The notes: generated from the sequence alone by a model not told the origin. A stretch of 51,734 nt of DNA from Oscillospiraceae bacterium (GCA_902799075.1 CADBYZ010000011.1:1-51734); one strand, 5' to 3'. Positions 24,161 to 34,001 are shown, counted from the first letter of the stretch. Program-made: numbers and translations.

Positions 24161-27100
24161 TCAGTTCGTTACGTCGGAGATAAAGACAAAGCCGTTTTGT
24201 TCGGTGCAGAGATAACGCGCGTTGCTGGCCGCGGGAGCAAAGACATACACGCCGCTGCAGTTCTCAAAGGCGCCTGAATAGACGTGGATATCCGGGTTCG
24301 GAAGAACAATCTGTTTAAGCTGCGTGCAGTTTTTGAAGGCGCCGGGATAAATCTCTGAGCAGGCGGCCGGGAGTTCAACGGAGATCATGGGAAGACCTTC
24401 AAAAGCGTTTTCTCCGATTATCGTCGTATCGGCGGGCAGCTTGAAGGTGATGGATTCCGGCTTCCATGCAGCGGTCAGGGTAGTGGGCATGGTGATCGGG
24501 GTATTCAGATCATAGATCATTCCGTCCGCGTACCAGCCCAGGAAGTTTACACCCTGCAGCGTGGGCGCAAGCTCGGGGAGGACGTCTCCGCAGGAGAGCC
24601 CGCTCACCAGGAAGCCATCGGGATCCGACTCGACAGTGATCGTGCTGTCCGCCGGAGGCGTGAGCACGGCATGCCCGCCGCTGTTGGTGTCAAACCAGAT
24701 GGTGATGGGTTCGCCTATACCCACAGTCACCTCCGTGTCGGGGCTTGCGTAATGGTTCTCGTCGCCGACCATGCGAACCAGATAGGTGCCGGGTCTGACG
24801 TAGACCTTCTCCATATAGACCGGTGTGTAAGTACCGTCGTTGTCGGCCCTGCGATACTCCATCTTATGGGCTGTGAGCCCTTCAATAAAGCCGTCCCAGG
24901 AATCGCGATAGCTCTCGGCGCGCGTAAAGAGCTTCGCGGGATCGGGCGCGGTCTGCTGTGCCTTGTCAATGATGACCTGCTTGCTGCCGCCGACGCCGTA
25001 AGTCTCCTCCGCGTTTGTCACGTAGTAATATACAGTGTGCGTCCCGGCCGTGGCGGGCTGTACCTTGAGCGTGGTGGCGCCCTTGGTCTTAAAGTTTTCC
25101 GCCGTCAGTTCCTCCATCGTGCTGTAATAAGCCGTCGCTCCAGCGGGAACGGTAAGCTCAATATTGAAGCCCGTATAGGTGGTCTCATCGCTGAACACGC
25201 CGTATTTATCCTTTGCGATCACTTCAAAGCCTTCCTGCGTTACGCTGTACTTTCCTTCGCGCAGGGTGATCGCATAGTTCGGGTTCTCGCCCGTCACGGT
25301 CGGGGTGATCTTGTATTCGCCGATCTCGTTCGGATTTGCGTTGGTACTGACCTCAACGCCGTTGAGCGTTTCGCCCTCCACCAGGCCGCTGACGGTATAG
25401 CTGAGCTCGGCAAGAGCAGAGCCGACTTTCTTGTTCAGATCGACGCCGGAAACCGTCACGGGCTTTTTGCCGATCACTGCGTCGACAGACACAAGATCTG
25501 TTGTTTCGCCCTCGCTGGCAAGCTTGTAGTATACCTTATAGGTTCCGGCATCCTTCGCGGTGGGAATCTCCGCACTCCAATCGCCGTCCGTACCGAGCCT
25601 GTACTGCAGAGTGCCCTCGGACGTGCCGCCGGTGGTAATCAGCTTCTGATCCTTGCCGTTGTACACGAGATCCGGGACAGCGGTCGGCGGCGTAAACACC
25701 TCCGACGTCAGCTTGACGGTGGCGTTTGCATAAACGCTGGACAACCCGTCAAGAAGATGGAAGCGATAAACGGTGTTTCCGTTGACCAGAGGCAGGATCG
25801 GGCTTTCAAGGGTATTGGGGTCGTTGCCCACAACTGCGTATTGCTGGACCGGTATGGTGCTGTTTCCTTCGTAGGCCCGAAGGAAATACCGAACCCCCTC
25901 GGCCTCGGGCTGCTCCGTCGTCGCCGTGACGGTCCACGTCACCACGCCTCCGCCGGTACCGTACTGCACCGTCGGCGTTATGGTGAGCCCGGAGCTGGCG
26001 GCGTGCGTCCAGGTATTCGTGCCTCCCTGCTCACTCTTTGCGCCGTTGTAAACATCCGTAAGTCCGGTCGTGTCAGTCAGCGAACCCACACGATCATTGT
26101 TGGCAGACAACACGACCTTGTTATTCAGCTCACCGCTGTTGGTCATCGGGCCGAAGGTATACACGCCGTCCAGGGTGATGGTGCCGCTGTTGGTCATCTG
26201 ACCGAGATTGTCGATACAGATATCGTAAATGAGATCGCCGTCCGCCGGTGTGGTGAGCTCCCCGGTATGGCCGGTGCCGATGATCTCCACCTGCGCGGTA
26301 ACAACGTCGCCCGCATTTGTGAACGTGGCGCCCGGATTATTGGTAAAGTAGATCGAGACCGGATTTTCAAACTGGATGCGCTGTTCCAGGACAAGCGGCG
26401 TATAGGTAGCCTGGTACGGGATCACCGCGTCGGTCACGGCGCAGAGATACATATTGCCGCCCGCGGCATTCTCCAGGGTACCGTAGTTCTCCAGGAAGCC
26501 GGGAACCAGAACGATATCGCCGTTGTTGACCAGAGTGGCGCCGGTGACAACGCCGTTGCGGTCGTCGCCGTTGTAGAGCTGGCCCATCTGGACGCCCTGC
26601 TGCGTCACGTCGTCCTTCCAGGCGACCTGAATGCCGCAGTGGTAGTCAAAGATGCCCTTGTCCGGATCGTTGGACCGGATTGTGTCAAGATAACGTCCGT
26701 TATTCTCAAGCGTGCCCGTGTTGTACAGTCTGCCGTAGCAGAGCAGGGCGCCGTTGTTGGTGAGCTTTCCGCCGGGCTTGATGTTCAGCTCCGCGGCCTG
26801 CATGTCGCGGATCGCGGGCGCGGCCGGGTCGATGGGCTTGCCCTCGGTGCCCTCGATGGAGATGATGCCGTTGTTGATGATCTCGCCGCCGTCTTCCACG
26901 GTAATGACGCCGTAGGTGAGCGCCGGGGCCGTACTCTCGGAGCCGGGCGCGATGGAGGCGGCGTCATACTCGACCTCCACCTGGCAGGTGTCCGAGATGA
27001 TCAGGGTGCCGCCCTCCTCAATGGACATTCTGGCGTTGTTGCCCACGGCGAGCTCCGCGCCGGTGGTGTTGAAGCTGTCCATGAGGGTCAGCGTGGCGTT

Positions 27101-28258
27101 TCGAACCGTGAGGGCCGCGGCGTCTGTCTGATGATTGGCGATTTGAATGTCAAAGCTGTTGACGTCGAAGATGACATGACGGCCGCCGTCCACGAGCAGG
27201 GCTTCCAGCACGGGAACTTCGCAGATCATCTTGATGGGCGTTCCGTTGTACCAGGACATTGCCTTGCGCAGGGACCAGAACTCCCGGGGGCTGTTATCGT
27301 CGTTCATGATCTCGATTTCCAGGTCGGAGCCCTTCACGACGTAGTTGTTGACCTGAGCATCCGCGGGCGCCTTGTAGTACTTGTCCAGCATCATCTGCTC
27401 CAGCGTCGGATCACCGGTTCCCGGGGTGTAGGTGGTGACCATGGACTCATAATCCAGAGTCGTATTATAGTCCTGTGTCTGGTCCACATAGAAGCTCAGC
27501 TTGACGTCCGCGGTCATGACGTTGGGGTCGGTGCTGCCCGTGTCTGCGCCCGCGACAAGGGTGCCGGAGGACATGAGGATCACGTCGATATAGGGCGTTT
27601 GGGCGTCGCTGCCCTCCTTGTCCTTCATGGAAAGTCCGCCGTCTGCGACGGAGTAGACGCCCACCTTATTGCCGAGGGCGTCGGAGAAGGTGGCCCTGCC
27701 GGTGTCTTCGGTATAGCCCTCGTGCAGCAGGGAGACCATCAGTGCCTTGTTGCCCTCCTGCTTGACATGGAGGAAGCTGCCCTCCGGGGCGTTCGCAATC
27801 AGATCGCTGACGTCGACACGGATAATGTAATAGGTGCCGTCAAAGCCGGACATTTTTTTATGCATTGTGCCGTCTACGCCCAGTTCCTCAATAATGCTGT
27901 AACGGAAATAGCTGTAGGGAGGGTAGAGCGCCCCACCTGCAATCTGCGTAAATTCCGTGGGGCCGGTCTTTACCTCATAGGGAACCGCCGCGCCCATAAT
28001 AATGGCCGGGGACTCCGTCGTGGGCCCGCTTTCAAGATTCTGCTTGGCAATGGCAGGGATACCGATGGTCACGTCTGTGTCGCCCTTTATTGCCTGCACC
28101 CGGTATACGCCGGGATAAGCCGTACTGTCACCCAAAACCGCATTTCTGGCATATTCCAGAGCGTAGGAATGCGGTGACAAGAGCGCAAAAGAGGCAGCGA
28201 TCATAATCATGATCAGGAATTTTATGAGTCTGTCTGCGCGACTGCGTTGTTTTGCCAT
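24161..28258 (-). CDS. Large secreted repeat protein with beta-helix-like, MBG, InlB-type and LRR modules
   Basis: A 1365-residue protein with a signal peptide (about 1-33, basic start then hydrophobic core). Residues about 430-740 repeat short units with NNG or NSG turns (GGEIINNGIISI, GGKLTNNGALL, LGQMTNSGTITL), as in right-handed beta-helices. Next come Ig/MBG-like segments (LVYNGKDQKL, VTVSGVDLNKKVG), an InlB-type repeat (WFDTNSGG to FLGWYADG and LTAAW), and a C-terminal BspA/LRR_5 block (ENAFEGLP, GAFKNCTQLKQI, GAFENCSG). No LPXTG, SLH or membrane anchor is visible. ATG 28258 has AAAGGA. An adhesin or glycan-binding role is likely; it is cargo of the accessory region. Confidence 0.82.
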   Translation of the reverse strand: MAKQRSRADRLIKFLIMIMIAASFALLSPHSYALEYARNAVLGDSTAYPGVYRVQAIKGDTDVTIGIPAIAKQNLESGPTTESPAIIMGAAVPYEVKTGPTEFTQIAGGALYPPYSYFRYSIIEELGVDGTMHKKMSGFDGTYYIIRVDVSDLIANAPEGSFLHVKQEGNKALMVSLLHEGYTEDTGRATFSDALGNKVGVYSVADGGLSMKDKEGSDAQTPYIDVILMSSGTLVAGADTGSTDPNVMTADVKLSFYVDQTQDYNTTLDYESMVTTYTPGTGDPTLEQMMLDKYYKAPADAQVNNYVVKGSDLEIEIMNDDNSPREFWSLRKAMSWYNGTPIKMICEVPVLEALLVDGGRHVIFDVNSFDIQIANHQTDAAALTVRNATLTLMDSFNTTGAELAVGNNARMSIEEGGTLIISDTCQVEVEYDAASIAPGSESTAPALTYGVITVEDGGEIINNGIISIEGTEGKPIDPAAPAIRDMQAAELNIKPGGKLTNNGALLCYGRLYNTGTLENNGRYLDTIRSNDPDKGIFDYHCGIQVAWKDDVTQQGVQMGQLYNGDDRNGVVTGATLVNNGDIVLVPGFLENYGTLENAAGGNMYLCAVTDAVIPYQATYTPLVLEQRIQFENPVSIYFTNNPGATFTNAGDVVTAQVEIIGTGHTGELTTPADGDLIYDICIDNLGQMTNSGTITLDGVYTFGPMTNSGELNNKVVLSANNDRVGSLTDTTGLTDVYNGAKSEQGGTNTWTHAASSGLTITPTVQYGTGGGVVTWTVTATTEQPEAEGVRYFLRAYEGNSTIPVQQYAVVGNDPNTLESPILPLVNGNTVYRFHLLDGLSSVYANATVKLTSEVFTPPTAVPDLVYNGKDQKLITTGGTSEGTLQYRLGTDGDWSAEIPTAKDAGTYKVYYKLASEGETTDLVSVDAVIGKKPVTVSGVDLNKKVGSALAELSYTVSGLVEGETLNGVEVSTNANPNEIGEYKITPTVTGENPNYAITLREGKYSVTQEGFEVIAKDKYGVFSDETTYTGFNIELTVPAGATAYYSTMEELTAENFKTKGATTLKVQPATAGTHTVYYYVTNAEETYGVGGSKQVIIDKAQQTAPDPAKLFTRAESYRDSWDGFIEGLTAHKMEYRRADNDGTYTPVYMEKVYVRPGTYLVRMVGDENHYASPDTEVTVGIGEPITIWFDTNSGGHAVLTPPADSTITVESDPDGFLVSGLSCGDVLPELAPTLQGVNFLGWYADGMIYDLNTPITMPTTLTAAWKPESITFKLPADTTIIGENAFEGLPMISVELPAACSEIYPGAFKNCTQLKQIVLPNPDIHVYSGAFENCSGVYVFAPAASNARYLCTEQNGFVFISDVTN

Positions 28259-28311
28259 AGGATCAGTCCTTTCTTTATTACTAATTATACAGCTTTTTTC
28301 CTGTTGATATA

Positions 28312-28340
28312 TTTATAACTTATTCGGTATGCTTTGTCAA
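28312..28340 (-). promoter_or_regulatory. Promoter of the large surface protein
   Basis: Minus-strand TTGACA (28340-28335), 17 bp, TATAAA (28317-28312). A second TATAAT lies nearer the gene, without a good -35. Confidence 0.65.
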
Positions 28341-28344
28341 CAAA

Positions 28345-28485
28345 TATAGTCTCCGCATCCACAGCGGCGGCCGCTTCCTTGCCGGTGCCGCTGAGAGTGA
28401 TGCGCCAGGTCTCCATGACGCAGGCGCGGTCGGCGATGGAGAGCGCCATCTCGGCGTTCTGCTCTACCAGCAGGATGTCTGCCAA
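28345..28485 (-). pseudogene. livF: Fragment of livF, branched-chain amino acid ABC transporter ATPase
   Basis: About 45 codons give ILLVEQNAEMALSIADRACV and METWRITLSGTGKE, the C-terminal signature of LivF. Walker A, the signature motif and the normal C-terminus are all absent. The open frame runs on into promoter sequence of the surface-protein gene, so the true remnant ends near 28345. Upstream it stops about 25 bp before the second 68-bp repeat. It is likely debris from a recombination event. Confidence 0.75.
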
Positions 28486-28507
28486 TAAAAGCGGATTTCC
28501 CCTTTTC

Positions 28508-28575
28508 TGGTCCGGGTGTTCATAACGGACTCAATCGAAATGAAATAATCCCGGCAGTGGGCACACATATTCCAC
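28508..28575 (+). repeat. Direct repeat, copy 2, inside the accessory region
   Basis: Matches 23708-23775 except for GGGTG in place of GAGTG and one C-to-T change. It divides the accessory region into a 4.8-kb unit with the surface protein and a 7.1-kb unit with NRPS, MATE and AbiE genes. Confidence 0.85.
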
Positions 28576-28634
28576 TTTTTTCAAAGGAAGAAAGGGTTTT
28601 GAAATTTCTCCCATTGCGGGACGTGCAGCCTCGT

Positions 28635-29969
28635 TTATGAGCCGCAGTACTCACTTTTACGCGCGATGAAGAAAGCAATCGCGATCACAGCGGCAAAAAG
28701 CTCGGTGGCCGCCTGCGCGAGCCAAAGGCCGTCTGCACCGAGAAACAGGGGCAGAACGAAAATCATTGCAGTCTGAATGACAAAGGTTCTGGTAAAAGCC
28801 AGGATGCCGGAAACGAGCCCGTTATTGAGCCCGGTGAAATAAGCGGATGCATATTCATTGAAGCCCTGGAGCAGAAAGGCAAGCGCATACATCCGCATTG
28901 CGTGGACCGACAGTCGATAGACCGTCTCATCATAGCCGACATAAATCCTGGAGATCAGCGGCGCGCTGGCTTGCGCCAGGACAAACATCAGCACGCCGAA
29001 AGCGATGTTAAGGATGATTCCCTTTTTCAGCAGATTTTTCAGCTCCGGATAGTTTTTTGCGCCGAAGTGATAACCCACGATGGAGGTGGTCTGCATTGCC
29101 AGACCGTAAAAGACAGCGGCAAAAATCCCCTCCACAAAGACCGTCACCCCGTAGGCCGCGACGCCATCCTCGCCCAGCATCCTGAGCAGCTGGAAATTGT
29201 ACAAGACAAAAATCAGCGATGTCGCCATGTCGTTTACCATTTCGGAGGCGCCGTTGCCGCAGGCTTTCAGAAGCGGTTTGAGCTGTGTGCGCCCCGCACA
29301 GAAATGAAGAGGACTCGAATTCGGCCTTGAAAAGTAGATCAGAGGCACCACGCCGTTCAGGCAGGCCCCGATCCCGGTGGCTGCGGCAGCGCCAACCATT
29401 CCCCAATGAAAGACGACGACAAAGAGCCAGTCGAGCAGCAGGTTGCTGAACAGGTTCCCGAGAGAAATGTAAAGACCGAGTTTCGGCTTTTCCGCCGTGA
29501 TCAAAATGCTCTGAAACGTGTAGCCCAGAATCATGATGGGCAGAAACAGGAAGAGCGTGTGGCCATAGGGGAGGCCGTATTCCAGAATCTCGGGCGTCGC
29601 GCCGATCAGCACCGCCACCGGGCGTAAAAACAGAATCCCGACAACGGCCAGCACGATGCCGATCACGGATGCCGCCTTGACGATCGCGGTGAGATAAAGC
29701 CTGGCGTTATGAATATTTCCGTCGCCCAGCTCAGCCGCAATCAGGGCGCTTCCCCCGGAACCGAACATATAGCCGACCATAGACAGGAGCAGCTGAAAGG
29801 GATAAATGATATTCACGGCAGAAAAGGCTGTTTTGCCGATGTAATTTGAGACAAAGTAGCCGTCAACCACATCATAGGTGATGGAGATCATGATCATGCC
29901 GATAGTCGGCAAGGCAAAGAACAGCAGCTTTGAATAGGTAAAATGGTCCGACAGCTTGATTTCTTTCAT
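28635..29969 (-). CDS. MATE-family multidrug/oligopeptide exporter
   Basis: A 444-residue, roughly 12-helix membrane protein of the MATE family. Visible features are FALPTIGMIMISITYDVVDG in helix 1, the GSGGSALIAAELGDG loop and a second, internally repeated half (NGASEMVNDMATSL). Its start ATG (29969) overlaps the NRPS stop by 4 bp, so exporter and synthetase are made together. The natural inference is export of, or self-protection from, the NRPS product. GGAGGG precedes the start. Confidence 0.92.
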   Translation of the reverse strand: MKEIKLSDHFTYSKLLFFALPTIGMIMISITYDVVDGYFVSNYIGKTAFSAVNIIYPFQLLLSMVGYMFGSGGSALIAAELGDGNIHNARLYLTAIVKAASVIGIVLAVVGILFLRPVAVLIGATPEILEYGLPYGHTLFLFLPIMILGYTFQSILITAEKPKLGLYISLGNLFSNLLLDWLFVVVFHWGMVGAAAATGIGACLNGVVPLIYFSRPNSSPLHFCAGRTQLKPLLKACGNGASEMVNDMATSLIFVLYNFQLLRMLGEDGVAAYGVTVFVEGIFAAVFYGLAMQTTSIVGYHFGAKNYPELKNLLKKGIILNIAFGVLMFVLAQASAPLISRIYVGYDETVYRLSVHAMRMYALAFLLQGFNEYASAYFTGLNNGLVSGILAFTRTFVIQTAMIFVLPLFLGADGLWLAQAATELFAAVIAIAFFIARKSEYCGS

Positions 29970-32900
29970 GTCTTTCCCTCCGGATCGTCCGGGCCTTCCA
30001 GCACAATGCGTTCAAAATGCTCAATATACGACTCGTGGAAGCTGCGCGTTTTTTCTTCCGAGAAGCAGTTGGAGGCCCACTCCATCTCAGAGTCGAACAA
30101 GCCGCTGTTATCGTCGTTTTCCAAAAACTCCAGCTCCAAACGCGCGCCGGGGGCCTGGTAGCGGTTCTCCAGCGCAATCTGCAGGGGATGCAGAGACGCC
30201 AGCTCGTCTGCGTTCATATTCCGCTGGTAGTTGACCTCCATGGGATCGTTGTAGAAAGCAGAATCCTGTGCGGAAAAGTAGTCATAGCTGCAGTGGGAGA
30301 TCCCGTCCGCAACCTGCTTTTTGATCTCGGCGATCAGCTCCTCCAGACTGTGTATCTGATCCATATGGATGCCCACCGGCAGATTCTTGATCAGCATCCC
30401 CACGGAGTTGGATGCAAAGCTGCCCAGCCGATTGTTGAAGATCCAGTTGGTCATGATGTCATTTTTGCCGCTGGTCTCGTGCAGGGTCAGAATAGCCGCC
30501 GCAATGGCAATGACGCTCCTTGAGGTATTCAGACGTTTCTCTGCTGCCTCCAGATCGTCAGCGTCGAACGGAAAACGGATCACGCGGCCTGCCGCTGTAG
30601 GAATGAGCCCCTTCCGGTCCGGCTCAGGAATCCAGCACCAATCAAAGCCGCCGTACTTTTTTTCAAAATATGCCTGGTCTTCCAGATACCGGGGCGACTT
30701 GCGGATATGGTCCTCATGCGCGAGGTATGCGCAGTAATAATCAGGGGAGAGCGGTTCACCCCTGTAAGCTTTGACAATGCTGGACATAACAAGGCCGATG
30801 CAGGCCCCGTCCATTGCAAGGTGGTGAACATCAAAGAAGAGATAGCTGTATCGCCCGGTGAGAAACATGCGCACCCTCAGCAGGGGCGAGTTGAACATCG
30901 GGAAGGGCTTTACCAACTCATCCTTCATGCGGATAACGTCCATATCACTGCACTTTTCAAACTGGATCTCGGGAAGCTGCTCCGGGCAGTAGACCTGGAT
31001 CAGTTCCCCAAACTCGTTAAACCCGATCTTCATCGACAACGCGGGATGGTGGTGTATGGCCTGATTGACAGCTTTTCTCAAGCGCTCCGGGTCGGTTTTT
31101 CTGTTAAAGCGGAACAGATAGTACATGTTGTTCCACATGGTGGAATTTGCCTTTGCAAACTGATAATCGATCAGCTTTGTCTGCATGGCGCTGAGATAGT
31201 GGGGATTTTTCCGCTCCCGCGCCTCGATTTCATCCAAAGACATCCCCAGTTCTTTATTTCTAAGCATGGCGGCGATCCGTTCGATGCTCCGCAGCGAATA
31301 GATGTCCGCGCTGGTCACGCCATGATCGATCAGCTTTGAGGTCAATACCATGCTTCTCAGCGAATCTCCTCCGAGTTCAAAGAAATCGTCTTCAACGCTG
31401 ATCCGATCGTGTTTCAGATTCAAAACCTCGGCAAAGGCATCCCGCAGCCATGTCTCCGTATCATTCCGCGGTGCGGTCACATGCCGTTCGTTTTGAATCG
31501 GCTGCGGATCGGGGAGAGACTTCCTGTCCACTTTGCCGTTGACAGTCTCCGGCAGGCTGTCCATCCGAAGAATCACTGACGGAATCATGTATTCCGGCAG
31601 CCGTTTGGCCATAAAGGCACGCAGCGCGTCCAGATCGACAGCCTCATGAGATGTGATATAACCCGCAAGATAATCCGTGTCGCCATGGCAGAGCTTGACG
31701 GCACTGCCCTTGATTTCGGGGTAGCTGCCCATGACGCGTTCAATTTCGTCAAGTTCGATACGGAAGCCCCTCAGCTTAACCTGATTGTCGATCCTGCCCC
31801 AGATGCAGATTCGACCGTCCTCTGTCCAGGAAGCAAGATCCCCGCTGTGGTAGGCGCGCATACCGCGATGACTAAAGAAGGCCGCCGCTGTCTTTTCCGG
31901 CAGATTCACGTAACCGCGCCCGACGCCGGCACCGCAGATGATCAGCTCGCCCTTCTCGCCGACGCCAAGGTTGTTTCCGTTGGCATCCATGACATAAAAC
32001 TTTGTGTTGACGATAGGCCCGCCGACGGTAACCTCTCCATCCGGCCCCATCACGGCGGCTGCGCAGCCCATGGTGCACTCGGTCGGCCCGTATACGTTTA
32101 AGATCACACTGTCTTCCCGCAGGGCACGCAGCTTCATGTACAGATTCTTCGGGAAAGCCTCCGAACCGACATCATAGAAATCAATCTGCCTGAGCGCTTC
32201 CGCACACGCGGGGATCCCCACTATGTTTGACAAAAACGTGGGTGTACAGGTGATGCCGTTGACGTGGTTATCGATGATCGTCCTTGCCAGAAGGAAGGGA
32301 TCCTGGATTTCCTCCGCTGTCGCAAGGCATACGGTGTTCCCGTTGCACAGCGGCACAAATTGCTCCACGATCGAAACATCAAAGGAGAACGCGGCCATAG
32401 CCAGTGCGATGCGCCCGGGCCTTGCATAGTGAATAATTTCGACGGATTTTTCGTTCCTGTGTACGTAATTGGCCAGATTGCCCTGCTCGATCATGACGCC
32501 CTTGGGACGCCCGGTAGAACCGGAGGTATAGATGCAGTAAGCCAGATCGCCGGGCACGATCCCCTCAGCCGCGGGATATGCATCATCAGTCTGCGTTTCG
32601 AGGATGTCCTCCATAGCCAGGACCTCAAAGCTGCATTCGGACAGAGCCGGCCGTTCCTCGCGCAATTTTCTGCTCGTCAGCAGAAGGATGGCGGAGGCGT
32701 CCTCCATGCTGAACAGAATCCGCTCATCCGGATAGGAGACGGTAAAGGGAAGAAAAGCACCGTGCGCCTTCAACACACCCTGCTCCGCCACATAGGCTGA
32801 TTCTGTACGCTCCAGCAATACACCGACCAGAATGTCACGGCCGACACCTTTTTTGATAAGGTAATTGGCTACTCGGTTGGAGAGACGATCCAACTCACCG

Positions 32901-33037
32901 TAGCTGAGTGCCTTTCCCATGCAGATAACGGCAGTCTGGTCGGGCCGGAGAATCGCGTGAGCATGTATCTGTTCGGACACCGGAACAAAGGAAAATGTCA
33001 GTTCTGTTTGATTCGCCCGTTCAATGACGGATTGCAT
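29966..33037 (-). CDS. Single-module non-ribosomal peptide synthetase, order A-T-C
   Basis: About 1023 residues. Adenylation domain, about 20-500: IYTSGSTGRPKGVM, NVYGPTECT, YHSGDLASW, GRIDNQVKLRGFRIEL and NGKVDRKSLP. Carrier domain near 553: DDFFELGGDSLRSM. Condensation domain from about 600: HHLAMDG near 735. The first pocket residue is the Asp of FDVS, so an alpha-amino acid is expected; the substrate is not assigned. There is no N-terminal C domain, thioesterase or reductase, so the product may be released by condensation with a free amine. ATG 33037 is preferred because AAAGGA lies at good spacing; ATG 33061 is the alternative. Coupled to a MATE exporter. No phosphopantetheinyl transferase is in the window. 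Confidence 0.9.
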   Translation of the reverse strand: MQSVIERANQTELTFSFVPVSEQIHAHAILRPDQTAVICMGKALSYGELDRLSNRVANYLIKKGVGRDILVGVLLERTESAYVAEQGVLKAHGAFLPFTVSYPDERILFSMEDASAILLLTSRKLREERPALSECSFEVLAMEDILETQTDDAYPAAEGIVPGDLAYCIYTSGSTGRPKGVMIEQGNLANYVHRNEKSVEIIHYARPGRIALAMAAFSFDVSIVEQFVPLCNGNTVCLATAEEIQDPFLLARTIIDNHVNGITCTPTFLSNIVGIPACAEALRQIDFYDVGSEAFPKNLYMKLRALREDSVILNVYGPTECTMGCAAAVMGPDGEVTVGGPIVNTKFYVMDANGNNLGVGEKGELIICGAGVGRGYVNLPEKTAAAFFSHRGMRAYHSGDLASWTEDGRICIWGRIDNQVKLRGFRIELDEIERVMGSYPEIKGSAVKLCHGDTDYLAGYITSHEAVDLDALRAFMAKRLPEYMIPSVILRMDSLPETVNGKVDRKSLPDPQPIQNERHVTAPRNDTETWLRDAFAEVLNLKHDRISVEDDFFELGGDSLRSMVLTSKLIDHGVTSADIYSLRSIERIAAMLRNKELGMSLDEIEARERKNPHYLSAMQTKLIDYQFAKANSTMWNNMYYLFRFNRKTDPERLRKAVNQAIHHHPALSMKIGFNEFGELIQVYCPEQLPEIQFEKCSDMDVIRMKDELVKPFPMFNSPLLRVRMFLTGRYSYLFFDVHHLAMDGACIGLVMSSIVKAYRGEPLSPDYYCAYLAHEDHIRKSPRYLEDQAYFEKKYGGFDWCWIPEPDRKGLIPTAAGRVIRFPFDADDLEAAEKRLNTSRSVIAIAAAILTLHETSGKNDIMTNWIFNNRLGSFASNSVGMLIKNLPVGIHMDQIHSLEELIAEIKKQVADGISHCSYDYFSAQDSAFYNDPMEVNYQRNMNADELASLHPLQIALENRYQAPGARLELEFLENDDNSGLFDSEMEWASNCFSEEKTRSFHESYIEHFERIVLEGPDDPEGKT

Positions 33038-33131
33038 CTCGTTCCTTTCATGATTTGCCATCGTGATACCAATTCCTTTCAAATTGCTGGATAAATGATT
33101 ATACCGTGATATCCGGCATTCGTGTTTCTTA

Positions 33132-34001
33132 TTATACCAACGTACTGTCCATATCCCCAACCGCCGCAGCAAATGGCACAGTCAGAAAATTCTTTATTGT
33201 ATCCAGGACAACATCAAAATCATCCGCCTGTGTGCTGATTTTCCTTACAAACGCTTTCCACTTTTTCTGCATTGCCGCATCAGAACCAAATGTCATAACC
33301 TGATTGAACTGTTCAATCGTGAAATGGTGTCCACGGTTTTCAAAGGTCTTCCGCATAGCTTCTGCGAGCAATTCGGAATCAAAATCGAATTTGTTTGCCA
33401 GATAATAGAGGTCATAATAATCTTTCATGCGGCTGGAAAACTCCATCAGGCTTAAAATGGCATCCAGCTTTTCTGCCACAGTTGTTTCCAACGAATAGGT
33501 GTTGATCGTAGGCGCGTCAAATCCACTGAGCTGTACCGGAAGTGTACGCTTCTCCTGATGCGGCACGATCACATCTCCAACGCCAAAATCGATGCTGAAA
33601 GCGGTGCGCGTGTTCTTGATCCTTCCAATGAGGGATGCACCGATACCGGCGTATTTTTTCGCAATGGCTATTGGGGCAATACTTTTGATTTCAAATGTGA
33701 CGAAGTCGTTGCCCACATCAGTAGCGATAATTTCTTCCAGCACAGACCGAAGCTGCTCCGGAGTATTGGGCATCTGCCTCAACAGAAAATCCACATCCAT
33801 CGTAACGCGGCTGTCGAAGTTTGTGAGCGTATAGAGGAACAGCCCGCCTTTCAAAACAAGGTTTTCCGCATATCTGGATTTTTCCACACGGCGCAAGAAC
33901 TCTTCCTGACAAAATAGCTGCAAGCACAGCTGATTGCTTCTGCCAGTCTCTGCGGCCTTGTTTTTTAGCCTTGCCAGTACCGAGGCTCCCATATCAGCCA
34001 T
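33132..34001 (-). CDS. abiEii: AbiEii-type nucleotidyltransferase toxin (type IV toxin-antitoxin)
   Basis: A 289-residue protein of the AbiEii/AbiGii family. Nucleotidyltransferase motifs are seen as NLVLKGGLFLYTLTNF with RVTMDVDF (Gly-Gly and Asp-x-Asp). The family motifs TVAEKLDAI and MKDYYDLYYL follow. These toxins act by GTP-dependent nucleotidyl transfer and give phage abortive infection or plasmid stabilisation. The start overlaps the antitoxin gene by 8 bp. Base composition is visibly more AT-rich than the host genes, in line with acquisition. Confidence 0.92.
   Translation of the reverse strand: MADMGASVLARLKNKAAETGRSNQLCLQLFCQEEFLRRVEKSRYAENLVLKGGLFLYTLTNFDSRVTMDVDFLLRQMPNTPEQLRSVLEEIIATDVGNDFVTFEIKSIAPIAIAKKYAGIGASLIGRIKNTRTAFSIDFGVGDVIVPHQEKRTLPVQLSGFDAPTINTYSLETTVAEKLDAILSLMEFSSRMKDYYDLYYLANKFDFDSELLAEAMRKTFENRGHHFTIEQFNQVMTFGSDAAMQKKWKAFVRKISTQADDFDVVLDTIKNFLTVPFAAAVGDMDSTLV

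Noticed and set aside
24671-28177. A 1168-codon plus-strand ORF across the large surface-protein gene
   Set aside because: No ribosome site or family motif; the opposite strand has a signal peptide, promoter and recognisable repeat modules. The ORFs at 45266-47269 and 47603-49708 are similar shadows of the second giant gene.
23708-28575. The 68-bp repeats as ends of an insertion sequence
   Set aside because: They are direct, not inverted, and no transposase lies between them; attachment-site duplication fits better.
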